From positions 186,001 to 250,000 of the forward strand of contig CAVWJJ010000003.1 of NCBI GenBank assembly GCA_963755395.1: 64,000 nucleotides of DNA, written 5' to 3'. The notes below the pieces were generated by a model, which was not told the origin of the DNA, did no database searches, and saw only the letters and a list, made by a program, of their open reading frames with translations. Shown piece after piece: positions 18,737 through 31,834 of this stretch. The position numbers and the translations under genes are program-made. The stretch's first letter is position 1; each line of letters begins with the position of its first letter. Source of the DNA: DAHVFK01 sp963755395. Lineage in GTDB: Bacteria > Pseudomonadota > Gammaproteobacteria > Burkholderiales > SG8-39.

Positions 18737-21014
18737 TCAGCCCTCGCGCCCGCACCGCCGCGGCCCACGCCGCCTGGCCGAGCGCGATGCCGCCGTCGTT
18801 GGGCGGCACCAGGCGGTGCCAGAGACGGCTCCAGGCCTTCGGCGCGCAGCGCCGCCACGCTCCACTCGAGCAGATGGCGGTTCTGGAAGCAGCCGCCGCT
18901 GAGCGCGACCTGGCGTACCCCGATGCGCGCCGCGACCGCCGCGATCGCCGCGGCGAGCGCGCGGTGGAACGCCGCGGCGACGGCGCCACGCGCTGCGCCC
19001 TCGCCGATGAAATCCAGTATGGAACGCAGAGTCGGCGCCCAGTCGAGTATCAAGGGCGCTGCATGCGGCAATCTCGAGCGGCGCCAGCTCCAACTCGGCG
19101 TCGCTCCGTGATCGACCACTCGAGCTCCATCGCCGCCTGTCCTTCGTAGCTTGCGACCTGGCGCAGGCCGGCGAGCGCCGCGACGGCGTCGAACAGCCGC
19201 CCGGCGCTCGAGGTGAGCGGCGCGTTGAGTGCCGCGCGCGAGCATCGATCGCAATACCCGCAGTTCGCTTGCTTCGAAGTTCAATCCGGTCGCAGGCCCC
19301 GCATCGTCGAACGCCTCCTGCGCCGAGCGCCTCGACCAGCACGCCGAGCGCAGCGCGGCGCGGCTCGCGCACCGCGCGCTCGCCGCCGGGCAGGCGGAAG
19401 GGCCGCAGGTGCGCGACGCGCCGTGCGCGCGGGCCGTCGAGCAGCAGGAATTCGCCGCCCCAGATGGTGCCGTCCGGGCCGTAGCCGGTGCCGTCCCACG
19501 CCACGCCGAGCACCGGCGCCGCTCAAGTCCGTTCTCGGCCATGCAGGCCGCGACGTGCGCGACATGGTGCTGCACGCGCGTCAGCGGCAGGCCGCTGCGC
19601 TCGGCATAGCGCGTCGAAGCGTAGTCGGGGTGCAGGTCGCAGGCGACGGCGACGGGCGCGGCCTGGTAAAGCGCGGCCAGGCCGCGCGCGGCCTCCTCGT
19701 GCGCATCGCCGCGCCTCGGGCGCGTCGAGGTCGCCGAGGTGCGGGCTGGTCACGATCTGACCGGCGACGGACAGGCCAGCGTGCTCTTCATGTGCGCCCC
19801 GACCGCCAGCAGCGCGCCGCCCCGCCCGGCCTGCGGCAGCGCGATCGGAAGGGCGCGTAGCCGCGCGCGCGGCGCAGCAGCATCTCGCGGCCCAGCACGA
19901 CGCGCGCCACCGAATCGTCGACCGGGCGCGCGATCGGCCGGTCGTGCACCAGGAACAGGTCGGCGATGCCGCCGCAGGCGAGCGAGCGCCTCGCGCTCGT
20001 CGGTGCGATCGGCTCGTCGCTGCGGTTGCCGCTGGTGGCGACCACGGGAAAGCCCAGCTCGCGCAGCAGCAGATGGTGCAGCGGCGTATACGGCAGCATC
20101 GCGCCGAGCTCGGGATTGCCGGGCGCGACTCCGGGCGCGAGCGCGGCTCCGGCGCTGCCGGCGCAGGAGCACGATCGGCGCCTGCGGCGAGTCGAGCAGC
20201 TGCGCCTCGAGCGCATCCACCGCGCAGTGCCTGCGCAGCGCCGGCGAGGTCGGAAACATCAGCGCGAACGGCTTCTCCGCGCGGCGCTTGCGCAGCCGCA
20301 GGCGCTCGACCGCTTGCGCGTTGCGCGCATCGACCATGAGGTGGAAGCCGCCGAGGCCCTTGACCGCGACGATGCGCCCGGCGCGCAGGGCTGCGCCGCA
20401 TCGCGCAGCGCGTCGTGCCGCCCGGCCAGCACGCGGCCGTCGTCATCCCACAGCGCGAGCGCCGGCCCGCAGGCGGGACAGGCGTTCGGCTGGGCGTGGA
20501 AGCGGCGCGCGGCAGGGTTCTCGTACTCCGCCCGGCAGGCCGGGCACATCGCGAACGCGCGCATCGAGGTCCGCGCGCGGTCGTAGGGCAGCGCCTCGAC
20601 GATGCTGTAGCGCGGCCCGCAATGGGTGCAGTTGATGAACGGGTAGCGGTGGCGCCGGTCGCGCGGATCGAACAGCTCGCGCAGGCAGTCCGGGCAGGTA
20701 GCGAGATCGGGCAGGATCGCGGCCGAGGGCGCTGCGGCATGCGCGCTGGGCCGGATGGCGAACTCACGCTCGCCGCGCGGCGCGACCGGCGCGACCTCGA
20801 GCGATTCGATGCGCGCGCTGGGCGGACGGCGCGCCTCGAGCGCGCGCACGAAGGCGTCGATCGACTCGGCGCGTCCCTCGACTTCGATCAGCACGCCTTC
20901 GGCGGTGTTGCTCACCCAGCCGCCGAGCGCGAGCTCGCCTGCGAGGCGCCAGGCGTGCGGGCGGAATCCCACCCCCTGCACCCCGCCGCGGACCGTGACG
21001 CGCGCGCGCTGCAC
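18737..21014 (-). CDS. hypF: carbamoyltransferase HypF (frameshifted in the second half)
   Basis: About 760 codons. Domains in order: N-terminal acylphosphatase (RGGVQGVGFRPHAWRLA), two zinc-finger motifs (CPDC/CTHCGP and CPAC/CPACGP), a YrdC-like domain and a C-terminal Kae1-like domain (HHVAHVAACMAENGL, WDGTGYGPDGTIWGGE). The first 210 codons are intact; indels break the rest. It ends at 18737 (REG then TGA), 4 bp before hypC. It converts carbamoyl phosphate to carbamoyl-AMP and carbamoylates the HypE cysteine. The start is 4 bp after the HypA-like gene. Confidence 0.88.
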
Positions 21015-21018
21015 GCGC

Positions 21019-21282
21019 TCAGCTCTCCAGGCTTACGCTGCGCAGCACGATGTCCTGTGCCTGCGGGTCGCGCGGATCATCGGACACGAGCAGCGAGAGC
21101 TCGGCGCCCTCGGCCACGGTGCCGGCGGTCTCGCGCTCGAAATGCTCGCGGAAATGCCCGGCCGTGATGTGGCACAGCGCGCCGAGCCAGACCTCGACCC
21201 CGGCCACGCGCGCCGCCCCGTCCCCGCGCGCCAGCGCCTCGATCTTGTGCAGCAAATCCGTCATCAGGTGCGCTTCATGCAT
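21019..21282 (-). CDS. HypA-like nickel metallochaperone lacking the zinc-finger motifs
   Basis: 87 residues from the ATG at 21282, inside the end of the protease gene (19 bp overlap). It keeps the MHE N-terminus used for Ni binding and the HypA pattern MHEAHLMTDLLHKIEAL, VWLGALCHITAGHFREHFE and AGTVAEGAELSLLVSDD. Canonical HypA (about 113 residues) then has two CxxC zinc motifs; here that part is missing and is replaced by DPRDPQAQDIVLRSVSLES. The only cysteine is in LGALCHI. The frame is clean, so this is not an indel effect. It is called HypA-like because of the MHE start, shared helices and operon position. Confidence 0.72.
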   Translation of the reverse strand: MHEAHLMTDLLHKIEALARGDGAARVAGVEVWLGALCHITAGHFREHFERETAGTVAEGAELSLLVSDDPRDPQAQDIVLRSVSLES

Positions 21283-21728
21283 TGCTCGATATCCTTCGTT
21301 ATGTCTTCGGCCAGCAGCGGCAGCGCGCGCACCACGGCGTCCGACATCGGCGCGCCGGCCTCGAAGCATCCGCCCTCGAGCGCGTACACGATACACACCG
21401 GCGGCAAGGTGCCGAGCGCGCGCGCGAGCTCGATGCCCTCGGCCACCCCGAAACCGTGCGTGGACACGCCGAACAGTCCCTGCGGCAGCGGTCCGGCCGC
21501 CGCGTCCAGGCGGTGCAGCCGGCCGGGCTCGGCGCCCGCCGCGGCGTCGACCACAAGCGCCGCGGCGCGCCCGCGCAGCGCCTCAAGCAGCGCGGTCGCC
21601 TCGCCGCTTTGCGCGCATATCTCGAGCCCCGGGCGCGGGGCGAGCCGGCGCACGGCCAGCACCCCCGCCGCGTCGTCGGCGCGCAGCGCGTTGCCCACGC
21701 CGATCACGACCACCGGGGCGCTAGCCAC
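21264..21728 (-). CDS. [NiFe] hydrogenase maturation endopeptidase (HyaD/HycI family)
   Basis: 154 residues from a GTG at 21728 that overlaps the end of the large subunit gene. The peptidase fold is visible: VVVIGVGNALRADDAAGVLA (GxGN...D motif, nickel-binding acidic residue), VDAAAGAEPGRLHRLD and FGVSTHGFGVAEGIELA (the conserved His region). It should trim the C-terminal extension of the large subunit after Ni insertion, at DPCISCSCH of that subunit. The sequence is intact, translationally coupled to genes on both sides. Confidence 0.85.
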   Translation of the reverse strand: MASAPVVVIGVGNALRADDAAGVLAVRRLAPRPGLEICAQSGEATALLEALRGRAAALVVDAAAGAEPGRLHRLDAAAGPLPQGLFGVSTHGFGVAEGIELARALGTLPPVCIVYALEGGCFEAGAPMSDAVVRALPLLAEDITKDIEQCMKRT

Positions 21729-23010
21729 GCTCGACCTCGAGCTTGAGGAAATGGCAGGAACAGGAGATGCACGGGTCGTAGTTGCGGATCGTCTGCTCGC
21801 AGCGCCAGCGCAGCGCCTCGTCCTCCATCGCCAGCCAGTGCGGCAGGAAAGCGCGCAGATCGTCTTCGATGGTGCCCTGGTTCTGCGAGGTGGGCGGCAC
21901 GATGTGCGCCTCGGTGATCGTGCCCTCGGCGTCGAGCGCGTAGCGATGGTACAGCAGGCCGCGCGGCGCCTCGGTGCAGGCACAGCCGACGCCCGCGCGG
22001 GGCTCGACCGGCGCCGCGGCCCGCTCGGGCTCGCGGTAGCCCTCGATCAGCCGCAGCGCCTCGTCGCAGGCGTACAGGGTCTCGACCGCGCGCACCACGA
22101 TGCTGCGGTAGGGGTTGGTGCAGGTCGCGCCCAGCCCGGCCGCGCGCGCCGCCTCCTGCGCCAGCGGCGAGAGTCGGTCGAAGTTCAGGCTGTAGCGCGC
22201 CAGCGGCCCGACCAGGTAGGCGCCGCGCTCCCGGATGACCGACTGCAGCGCGGTCGAGTGGGCGACGTGGCGCTCCTCGAAATGCGCCTCGTACTCGCGT
22301 GCGCCGATGTCCAGGCCCTGGTTCGACACGAGGCGCCCTTCGTTGAACGGGTATTCGTCCGGGTGGCGCAGCGCGACGAACTCGTAGTCGCGCTCGCAGT
22401 CGGGAAACTCGAAGCCGCCGACCCAGCGCACCGTCTCGAGCGCCGCGTCGCGCGCCCATTTCAGCCGCTCGGCGAGCGGCGCCAGCTCGCGCCGCGTCGG
22501 GGCGCGGTAGAAGCCGCCGACGCGCACGTTGATCGGATGGATCTCGCGCCCGCCGAGGAGCTGCACGATCTCGTTGCCGGCCTTCTTCAGCTGCAGCCCG
22601 CGCTCGACCTCGGCCCGGTGCTCGCGCGCCATCGCGATCGCGCTCTCGTAGCCGAGGAAGTCCGGCGCGTGCAGCATGTAGATGTGCAGCGCGTGGCTCT
22701 CGATCCATTCGCCGCAGTACAGCAGCCGGCGCAGCGCGCGCAGCGGCGCGTCGACCGCGACGCCGAACGCGTCCTCCATCGCGTGCACCGCGCTCATCTG
22801 GTAGGCGACCGGGCAGATGCCGCAGATGCGCGCGGTGATGTCGGGCGCCTCGCTGAACGCGCGGCCGCGCAGGAAGGCCTCGAAGAAGCGCGGCGGCTCG
22901 AAGATGCGCAGCTCGACGTCGCGCACCGCGCCGTCGCGCAGCGTGACGTGCAGCGCGCCCTCGCCCTCGACGCGCGCGAGATAGTCGACCTTGATCGTCT
23001 TACGCGTCAT
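21721..23010 (-). CDS. hyhL: [NiFe] hydrogenase large (alpha) subunit, group 3b-like
   Basis: 429 residues, intact. It starts MTRKTIKVDYLARVEGEG at 23010 (overlapping the delta-subunit stop). The active-site motifs are ARICGICPV (L1, CxxC) near residue 63 and DPCISCSCHFL (L2, CxxC) near the C-terminus, giving the four cysteines that hold the NiFe(CN)2CO centre. A short tail (KLEVERG) follows the L2 His and should be cleaved by the adjacent protease. MSAVHAMEDAFGVAV and GEWIESHALHIYMLHAPDF are typical of cytoplasmic NAD(P)-linked (sulf)hydrogenases. It works with the beta, gamma and delta subunits upstream. Confidence 0.9.
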   Translation of the reverse strand: MTRKTIKVDYLARVEGEGALHVTLRDGAVRDVELRIFEPPRFFEAFLRGRAFSEAPDITARICGICPVAYQMSAVHAMEDAFGVAVDAPLRALRRLLYCGEWIESHALHIYMLHAPDFLGYESAIAMAREHRAEVERGLQLKKAGNEIVQLLGGREIHPINVRVGGFYRAPTRRELAPLAERLKWARDAALETVRWVGGFEFPDCERDYEFVALRHPDEYPFNEGRLVSNQGLDIGAREYEAHFEERHVAHSTALQSVIRERGAYLVGPLARYSLNFDRLSPLAQEAARAAGLGATCTNPYRSIVVRAVETLYACDEALRLIEGYREPERAAAPVEPRAGVGCACTEAPRGLLYHRYALDAEGTITEAHIVPPTSQNQGTIEDDLRAFLPHWLAMEDEALRWRCEQTIRNYDPCISCSCHFLKLEVERG

Positions 23011-23785
23011 GGCGCTCGCTCTCCGTCTGGAACGGCTCCGCCTGCGCGTTGAAGGTGCGGAAAACGCGCTGCACGATCGCGCGACGGCATGCCCAGGCGC
23101 AAGCCAGGCGCTCGCCCAGCGCGCGCGTGTTGGCGAGTCTCCATCGGCCCGAAGCAGCCGTAGCAGCCGCGGTGGTAGGACGGGCAGAGGGCGCCGCAGC
23201 CGGCGTGCGTCACCGGCCCGAGGCAGGGCGTGCCGTGCGCCACCATCACGCAGACGTTGCCGCTCAGCTTGCACTCGACGCAGACGCTGTGCGCCGGCGT
23301 CACCGGCTTGCGGCCGGCGAGGAAGGCCGAGAGCACTTCGACCAGCTGGCGCTTGTTGATCGGGCAGCCGCGCAGCTCGAAGTCGACCGTGACGTGGTCC
23401 GCGATCGGGGTCGAGGTGGCGAGGGTGTCGATGTAGTCCGGGCTGGCGTAGACGATCGAGATGAACTCCTTCACGTCCTTGAAGTTGCGCAGCGCCTGAA
23501 TGCCGCCCGCGGTCGCGCAGGCGCCGATCGTGACCAGGACGCTTCGACGCGCGCCGCACCTCGTGGATGCGCTCGGCGTCGTGCGGCGTGGTGATCGAGC
23601 CCTCGACCAGCGACAGGTCGTAGGGGCCCTTCGCCGATCGCCCGGCTGGCCTCCGGAAAGTAGGCGATCTCGACCGCGCCGGCGACCGCGAGCAGCTCGT
23701 CCTCGCAATCGAGCAGGCTGAGCTGGCAGCCGTCGCAGGAAGCGAACTTCCAGACCGCGAGCTTGGGCTTGCGTGCGCGCGGCAT
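23007..23785 (-). CDS. hyhS: [NiFe] hydrogenase small (delta) subunit, group 3b-like (frameshifted)
   Basis: It starts MPRARKPKLAVWKFASCDGC at 23785. The proximal-cluster cysteine pair is in SCDGCQLSLLD, then VTIGACATAGGIQALRNF, and a cysteine-rich C-terminal region (HSVCVECKLSGNVCV, GTPCLGP, GCGALCP, GCYGCFGPME) for three [4Fe-4S] clusters. No Tat signal is present, so the enzyme is cytoplasmic. Indels near 23090-23150, 23545 and 23630 break the frame. The end at 23007 overlaps the alpha-subunit ATG. Confidence 0.87.
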
Positions 23786-23786
23786 T

Positions 23787-24597
23787 TCAGATCTCCCGCA
23801 GCGCGAGCCGTCGCGGATGCGGTCGTAGCGAAGCACCGGTCCGTCCTTGCACACGAAGTCGGCCCGAACTGGCAATGGCCGCAAAGGCCGAGCGCGCACT
23901 TCATGTTGCGCTCCATGGAGAGGTAGATGCGCTCGCGCGCGCACGCCGGCGTCGCGCAGCGCGGCGACGGTGAAGCGCATCATGACCTCGGGCCCGCACA
24001 GCATCGCCACCGTGTGCTCCGGGTCGAAGGCCGCGCGCTTGACCAGGCTGGTGACCACGCCGACGTGGCCGTGCCAGGCCCCGGTCGCGTGATCGACCGT
24101 GACCTCGATGTCCAGGTCGAGCCGGCGCCGCAGCGCCTCGAGCTCGCGCCGGTAGAGGATCTCCTGCGGGCTGCGCGCGCCGTACAGCAGGATCAGCTGC
24201 CGTAGCGCTCGCGCCGGGCGAGCAGCGCGACCAGCGCAGGGCGCAGCGGGGCGAAGCCGAGGCCGCCCGCGGCGATCAGCACGTCGCTGCCTGCGGCCTG
24301 CTCGACCGGCCAGGCGCTGCCGAAGGGTCCCCGCACGCCGACGGCGTCGCCGCGCTTGAGCCGGGCGAGCGCGCTTGAACGGTGCCTACCGCGCGGACGG
24401 TGTGGAGCAGCGTCGCGCCTTCGCGCGCGCTGCCGCTGATGCTGATCGGCACCTCGCCGACGCCGAAGGCATACAGCATGTTGAACTGGCCCGGGCGGAG
24501 CCCAGGCGTCCCGCCCCGCCGGCGCCTCCAGCTCCAGCGTCCAGGTGTCGGCCGTCTCGCGCCGCGCGCCGGCGATCCGCGCCACTTCGGGAATCAT
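23787..24597 (-). CDS. hyhG: hydrogenase gamma subunit, FAD/NAD(P)-binding reductase (frameshifted)
   Basis: About 270 codons starting MIPEVARIAGARRETADTWT at 24597. It resembles ferredoxin-NADP reductase/dihydroorotate dehydrogenase electron-transfer subunits: RGDAVGVRGPFGSAWPVEQA, LIAAGGLGFAPLRPAL (nucleotide binding), VAMLCGPEVMMRFTV and a C-terminal [2Fe-2S] cysteine set (CALGLCGHCQFG then FVCKDGPV). It couples the Fe-S relay to NAD(P)H. The predicted end LALREI lies 1 bp before the delta start. Several indels are present. Confidence 0.83.
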
Positions 24598-25058
24598 TTC
24601 TTCGCGGCTCCGTAGACGTCGAGCATCTGCAGCCGCGTGCCCTGCAGGCGCTCGATCAGCACCGGCACGAAGCGCTGCATCACCTCGTAGCCCAGGTCAT
24701 GGTCGTCGTCGAGCTTGCGCCGCAGGCACACGGCGTCGAGCGAGACGGCGCGCGTGAGCTCCAATGCGCGCGCGTCGTAGGCCCAGCGGTAGGGCGGCAC
24801 GAACCACGACAGGCCGACCAGCTCGCCCTCGCCCAGCGTCTGGAAGGTCACCGCGCCGCCGCTCGCCGAGACCATCTCGAGCGCGACCCGGCCGTGCCGG
24901 ATGAGGTAGAACTGGTCCGCCTGCTCGCCTTCGCGGAACAGGTATTCGCCCGCCTCGAAGCGCACGTTCTTGGCGCAGCCCACGACCAGCGCCACGAACT
25001 TCGGATCGAGATCCTTGAAGAACTGGTGCTCCCGGATGATGCGTTCAAGTCCTTCCAT
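24594..25058 (-). CDS. stand-alone cyclic-nucleotide-binding-domain protein inside the hydrogenase operon
   Basis: 154 residues from the ATG at 25058. It is a single Crp-type beta-barrel (FEAGEYLFREGEQADQFYLI, HGRVALEMVSASGGAV, FQTLGEGELVGLSWFVPP) followed by helices with LERLQ-like coiled-coil character and no helix-turn-helix. The phosphate-binding cassette is non-canonical (VGLSW where GE[LI] is usual), so cyclic nucleotide binding is uncertain. It starts inside the end of the beta gene and its stop overlaps the gamma ATG, so it is translationally locked between two hydrogenase subunits. It may be an accessory or regulatory subunit. Confidence 0.8.
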   Translation of the reverse strand: MEGLERIIREHQFFKDLDPKFVALVVGCAKNVRFEAGEYLFREGEQADQFYLIRHGRVALEMVSASGGAVTFQTLGEGELVGLSWFVPPYRWAYDARALELTRAVSLDAVCLRRKLDDDHDLGYEVMQRFVPVLIERLQGTRLQMLDVYGAAKK

Positions 25059-26194
25059 GGCCTTGTCCTCTCTTGACGCCGTCGCTTTGCCGGATCGCAC
25101 GTGCCTCCTCGGTGATGTCGATGCCGACCGGACACCAGGTGATGCAGCGGCCGCAGCCGACGCAGCCCGAGGAGCCGAACTGCTCCACCCAGGTCGCGAG
25201 CTTGTGCGTCATCCATTGCCGGTAGCGCGAGCGCGCCGACGAACGCACGGCGCCGCCGTGCAGGTGCGAAAAGTCGGTCGTGAAGCAGGAGTCCCAGCGC
25301 CGCACGCGCTCGGCCGCCTCGCCCGACAGGTCGGTCAGGTCCTCGACGCTGGTGCAGAAGCAGGTCGGGCAGACCATGGTGCAATTGGCGCAGGTGAGGC
25401 AGCGCGCGGCGACCTCGTCCCAGCGCGGGTGCTCGAGGTTGCGCAGCAGCAGCTCCGCCAGCCCCTCGGCCTGCAACTCGCGCCCCATGCCGGCCGCGGT
25501 ACGCGCCACCACCTCGTCCGCCGCCGCGCGCTCCCCGGCGCTCGCCTCGCGCCGAGCCACGCCAGCCAGCACCTGCGCGCCCCGCTCAGCTCCCGATTTC
25601 GACCACAAAGAAATGATCTTGACCGTCGAGGATTTCGGTCAGGGCAAGGTCGAAGCCGCTCGCGGCCCTGGGCCCGGTGTTCATCGAGACGCAGAAGCAG
25701 GTTCCGCCGGCCACCGAGCAATTGAGCGCCACGATGAAGGCGCCGTCGCGCCGCGCCCGGTAGGCGGGATCGGGGTAGCGGTCGCCGAGCAGGACGCGGT
25801 CCTGGATCGCGATCGCGTGCAGCTCGCAGGCGCGCACGCCGAGGAAGGCGTAGCGCGGCGCTTCGTCGACCGACGCCTCGACCTGGAAGCCGGTGCCGGC
25901 GCGGCGCGCGCGCCACAACGTCAGCCGCGGGGAATGCAGGAAGCGCTTCCAGGCATGCGGCCCCACCGCGTAGCCGAACAGCGCCTGATCGGCGCGCCGC
26001 TCGAGGCGGTAGGAGCCGCCGTCCTGGCGGTCGGTCCAGCCCGCGGGCAATACTTCGACGCGCTCGATCGCGTCGTATACGATCGCGCCGTCGCGAGCCA
26101 CGGGGCCGATCGTCTGGTAGCCGGCCGCGCGCAGCGCGTCGAGCAGCCGCTGCAGGTCGGACCGCTCGAGCAGCCATCGTTCTTGACCCGCCAT
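25045..26194 (-). CDS. hyhB: hydrogenase beta subunit, multi-[4Fe-4S] protein (one frameshift)
   Basis: About 380 codons in two overlapping frames joined by one extra base near 25590 (GAGCTGAGC where GAGCGAGC restores the frame). The N-terminal half contains GPVARDGAIVYDAIERV, FLGVRACELHAI and AGGTCFCVSMNTGP; the C-terminal half carries two ferredoxin-like clusters (CLTCANCTMVCPTCFC and CVGCGRCITWCPVGID). This matches the beta subunit of sulfhydrogenases and anaerobic sulfite reductase A. It is the first gene of the operon. A purine-rich AAGGAG lies 15 bp before the ATG, a long spacing. Confidence 0.85.
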
Positions 26195-26229
26195 GACGAA
26201 GATTGGACTCTCCTTCGTCCGGTGCGGGT

Positions 26230-26243
26230 TTGACCTGCGTCAA
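26230..26243. promoter_or_regulatory. FNR/DNR-type palindrome upstream of the hydrogenase operon
   Basis: TTGAC-CTGC-GTCAA is a perfect palindrome (extended TTTGAC...GTCAAA) differing from the FNR consensus TTGAT-N4-ATCAA at one position per arm. It lies 36 bp before the hyhB ATG. TCCAAT at 26202-26207 has its centre 32 bp from the box centre, the spacing of a class II FNR promoter, but that would place the transcript start at the ATG itself. Confidence 0.65.
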
Positions 26244-26250
26244 ACCCTGC

Positions 26251-26784
26251 TCAGGGTCGGAACGTCAGCGCCCATAGCAAGCCCGCGACGGTCTTGGCGT
26301 CGGTGATGCGGCCGTCGCGCAGCATGGCGATGGCTTCGTCGAACGACGGGGTCAGGACTTCCAGAAACTCGCCCGCCTCCAGCTTCGCTTCGTGCTTTTC
26401 GAGACCGCGGGCGAGATACATGTCGATGCCCTCGTCCGTGTAGGCGATCGCGGTGTGGATCACTCCCAGGCGCCGCCATTCGCGCGCTGCGTAGCCGGTT
26501 TCCTCCATCAGCTCGCGCTTGGCGGTACTTAACGGTTGCTCGTCCGGCTCGCGCTTGCCTGCCGGCAGCTCGATGAATTCGCGCCCGTGCGGGTAGCGGA
26601 ACTGGCGCTCGAGCAGCACCCGCCCGTCGTCGAACAGCGCCACGATCGCGACTGCGCCCGGGTGGCGGATGTACTCGCGCACCCCTTCGCTGCCGTCAGG
26701 CAGCCTGACGACGTCGCGCTGGACGCGCAGCAGCCGGCCGGCAAACACTTGCTCGCCTTGCAGCCGCTTCTCCTTCAGATCCAT
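26251..26784 (-). CDS. nudF: Nudix hydrolase, ADP-ribose pyrophosphatase type
   Basis: 177 residues, intact. The Nudix box is present (ELPAGKREPDE then AKRELMEETGY), with the preceding VLLERQFRYPHGREFIE and the later MYLARGLEK typical of ADP-ribose pyrophosphatases, which cleave ADP-ribose to AMP and ribose 5-phosphate. The ATG at 26784 abuts the nuoN stop (TAG at 26785-26787), so it reads as the last gene of the nuo operon, a common betaproteobacterial position that may reflect NAD turnover. The hydrogenase operon promoter region begins just beyond its stop. Confidence 0.87.
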   Translation of the reverse strand: MDLKEKRLQGEQVFAGRLLRVQRDVVRLPDGSEGVREYIRHPGAVAIVALFDDGRVLLERQFRYPHGREFIELPAGKREPDEQPLSTAKRELMEETGYAAREWRRLGVIHTAIAYTDEGIDMYLARGLEKHEAKLEAGEFLEVLTPSFDEAIAMLRDGRITDAKTVAGLLWALTFRP

Positions 26785-28290
<1,506 letters not shown>

Positions 28291-28302
28291 GGGTCGCTCA
28301 TC

Positions 28303-29804
28303 TCAGAGTCTTTGGCAGCGCGACGTGGCTGCAGCAGCTCGTTGACCGATCCGTGCATCACGTCGGTGAAGGGCTAGCGGATAGACGCCCATGCCCAGCA
28401 CCGCGACCGCCAGCAGCGACCAGCACCAGGAACTCGCGCGCGTTCGATGTCGGTCAGCTTGGCCACGTGGTCGTTGGCCACCGCGCCGAAGATCACGCGC
28501 TTGTACATCCACAGCGTGTAGGCCGCGCCCAAGATCAGCGTGGTCGCGGCGGCGAAGGCGATCCAGAAATTGGCCTTCACGGCGCCCAGGATCACCATGA
28601 ACTCGCCGACGAAGCCGCTGGTGCGCGGGCAGGCCGCAGTTGGCCATGGCGAACAGCATCATGAACGCGGCGAACTTCGGCATCGTGTTGACCACCCCGC
28701 CGTAGTCGGCGATGTGGCGCGAGTGCATGCGGTCGTACATCACGCCGACGCAAAGGAACATCGCGGCGGAGACGAAGCCGTGCGAGATCATCTGCACCAG
28801 GCCGCCCTCGATGCCGAGGCGACTGAAGATGAAGAAGCCGAGCGTGACGAAGCCCATGTGCGAGATCGACGAATAGGCGATCAGCTTCTTCATGTCGGTC
28901 TGCACCAGCGCCACCAGGCCGATGTAGACCACCGCGATCAGCGACAGCGCGATCATGAGCCAGGCCAGCTCGTGGCTGGCATCGGGCAGCGATCGGCAGC
29001 GAAAAGCGCACGAAGCCGTAGGCGCCGAGCTTCAGCATGATCGCCGCCAGCACCACCGAGCCGCCGGTCGGCGCCTCGACGTGCGCATCCGGCAGCCAGG
29101 TATGCACCGGCCACATCGGCACCTTGACCGCGAACGCGAGGAAGAAGCGCGAAGAACAGCAGCATCTGCGCGCGTCAGCGGCAGCGGCAGCTTGTGCCAG
29201 TCGAGGATCTCGAAGCTGCCGCCGGACTTGCGGTACAGGTACAGCAGCGCGACCAGCATCAGCAGCGAGCCGAGCAGGGTGTAGAGGAAGAACTTGAGCG
29301 CCGCATAGACGCGGTTGGGGCCGCCCCAGACGCCGATGATGAGGTACATCGGGATCAGCGTGGCCTCGAAGAACACGTAGAACAGCATCGCGTCGAGCGC
29401 GGCGAACACGCCGTTCATCAGCCCCGACATGATCAGGAACGCGGCCATGTACTGCGCCACGCGCTTCTGCGATCACCTCCCAGCCCGCGATCACCACCAG
29501 CACGGTGATGAAGCTGTTGAGCAGGATGAACAGCACGAGATGCCGTCCACGCCCGAGGTGGTAGTGGATGTTGAAGCGCGGGATCCACGGCAGCGTTCTC
29601 GACGAACTGCATGCCGCGGGTCGTGCAGGTCGAAGCCGGTGTAGAGCGGCATCGTCACCGGGAAGCCGAGCAGCGCGCCGACCAGCGCAATCCAGCGCGC
29701 CATCGGCGGCGTTGCGGTCGCCGCCCGCTGCCAGCACCAGCAGCGCCGGCGACGATCGGCACCCAGATGGCGAGAGCTAAGCAGGGATCGGCGTTCATCG
29801 ACAT
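28303..29804 (-). CDS. nuoM: NADH-quinone oxidoreductase subunit M (frameshifted)
   Basis: Proton-pumping antiporter-like subunit, about 500 codons. Start at the ATG at 29804 (MSMNADP; an alternative ATG lies at 29798). Blocks: FILLNSFITVLVVIAGWEVI, YFFFEATLIPMYLIIGVWGG-like, LPDAHVEAPTGGSVVLAAIM, LKLGAYGFVRFSLP, QTDMKKLIAYSSISHMGFVT and MISHGFVSAAMFLCVGVMYD. The C-terminus reads LLQHVALPKTL once one inserted base near 28325 is removed. Several indels are present. Confidence 0.9.
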
Positions 29805-29811
29805 GTCTCGT

Positions 29812-31816
<2,005 letters not shown>

Positions 31817-31834
31817 CGCGATCATTTGCGCGTC

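Noticed and set aside
20755..23052. 765-codon plus-strand open frame across the hydrogenase large subunit and hypF start
   Set aside because: It lies opposite intact hydrogenase genes with active-site motifs; low-complexity composition, no motif.
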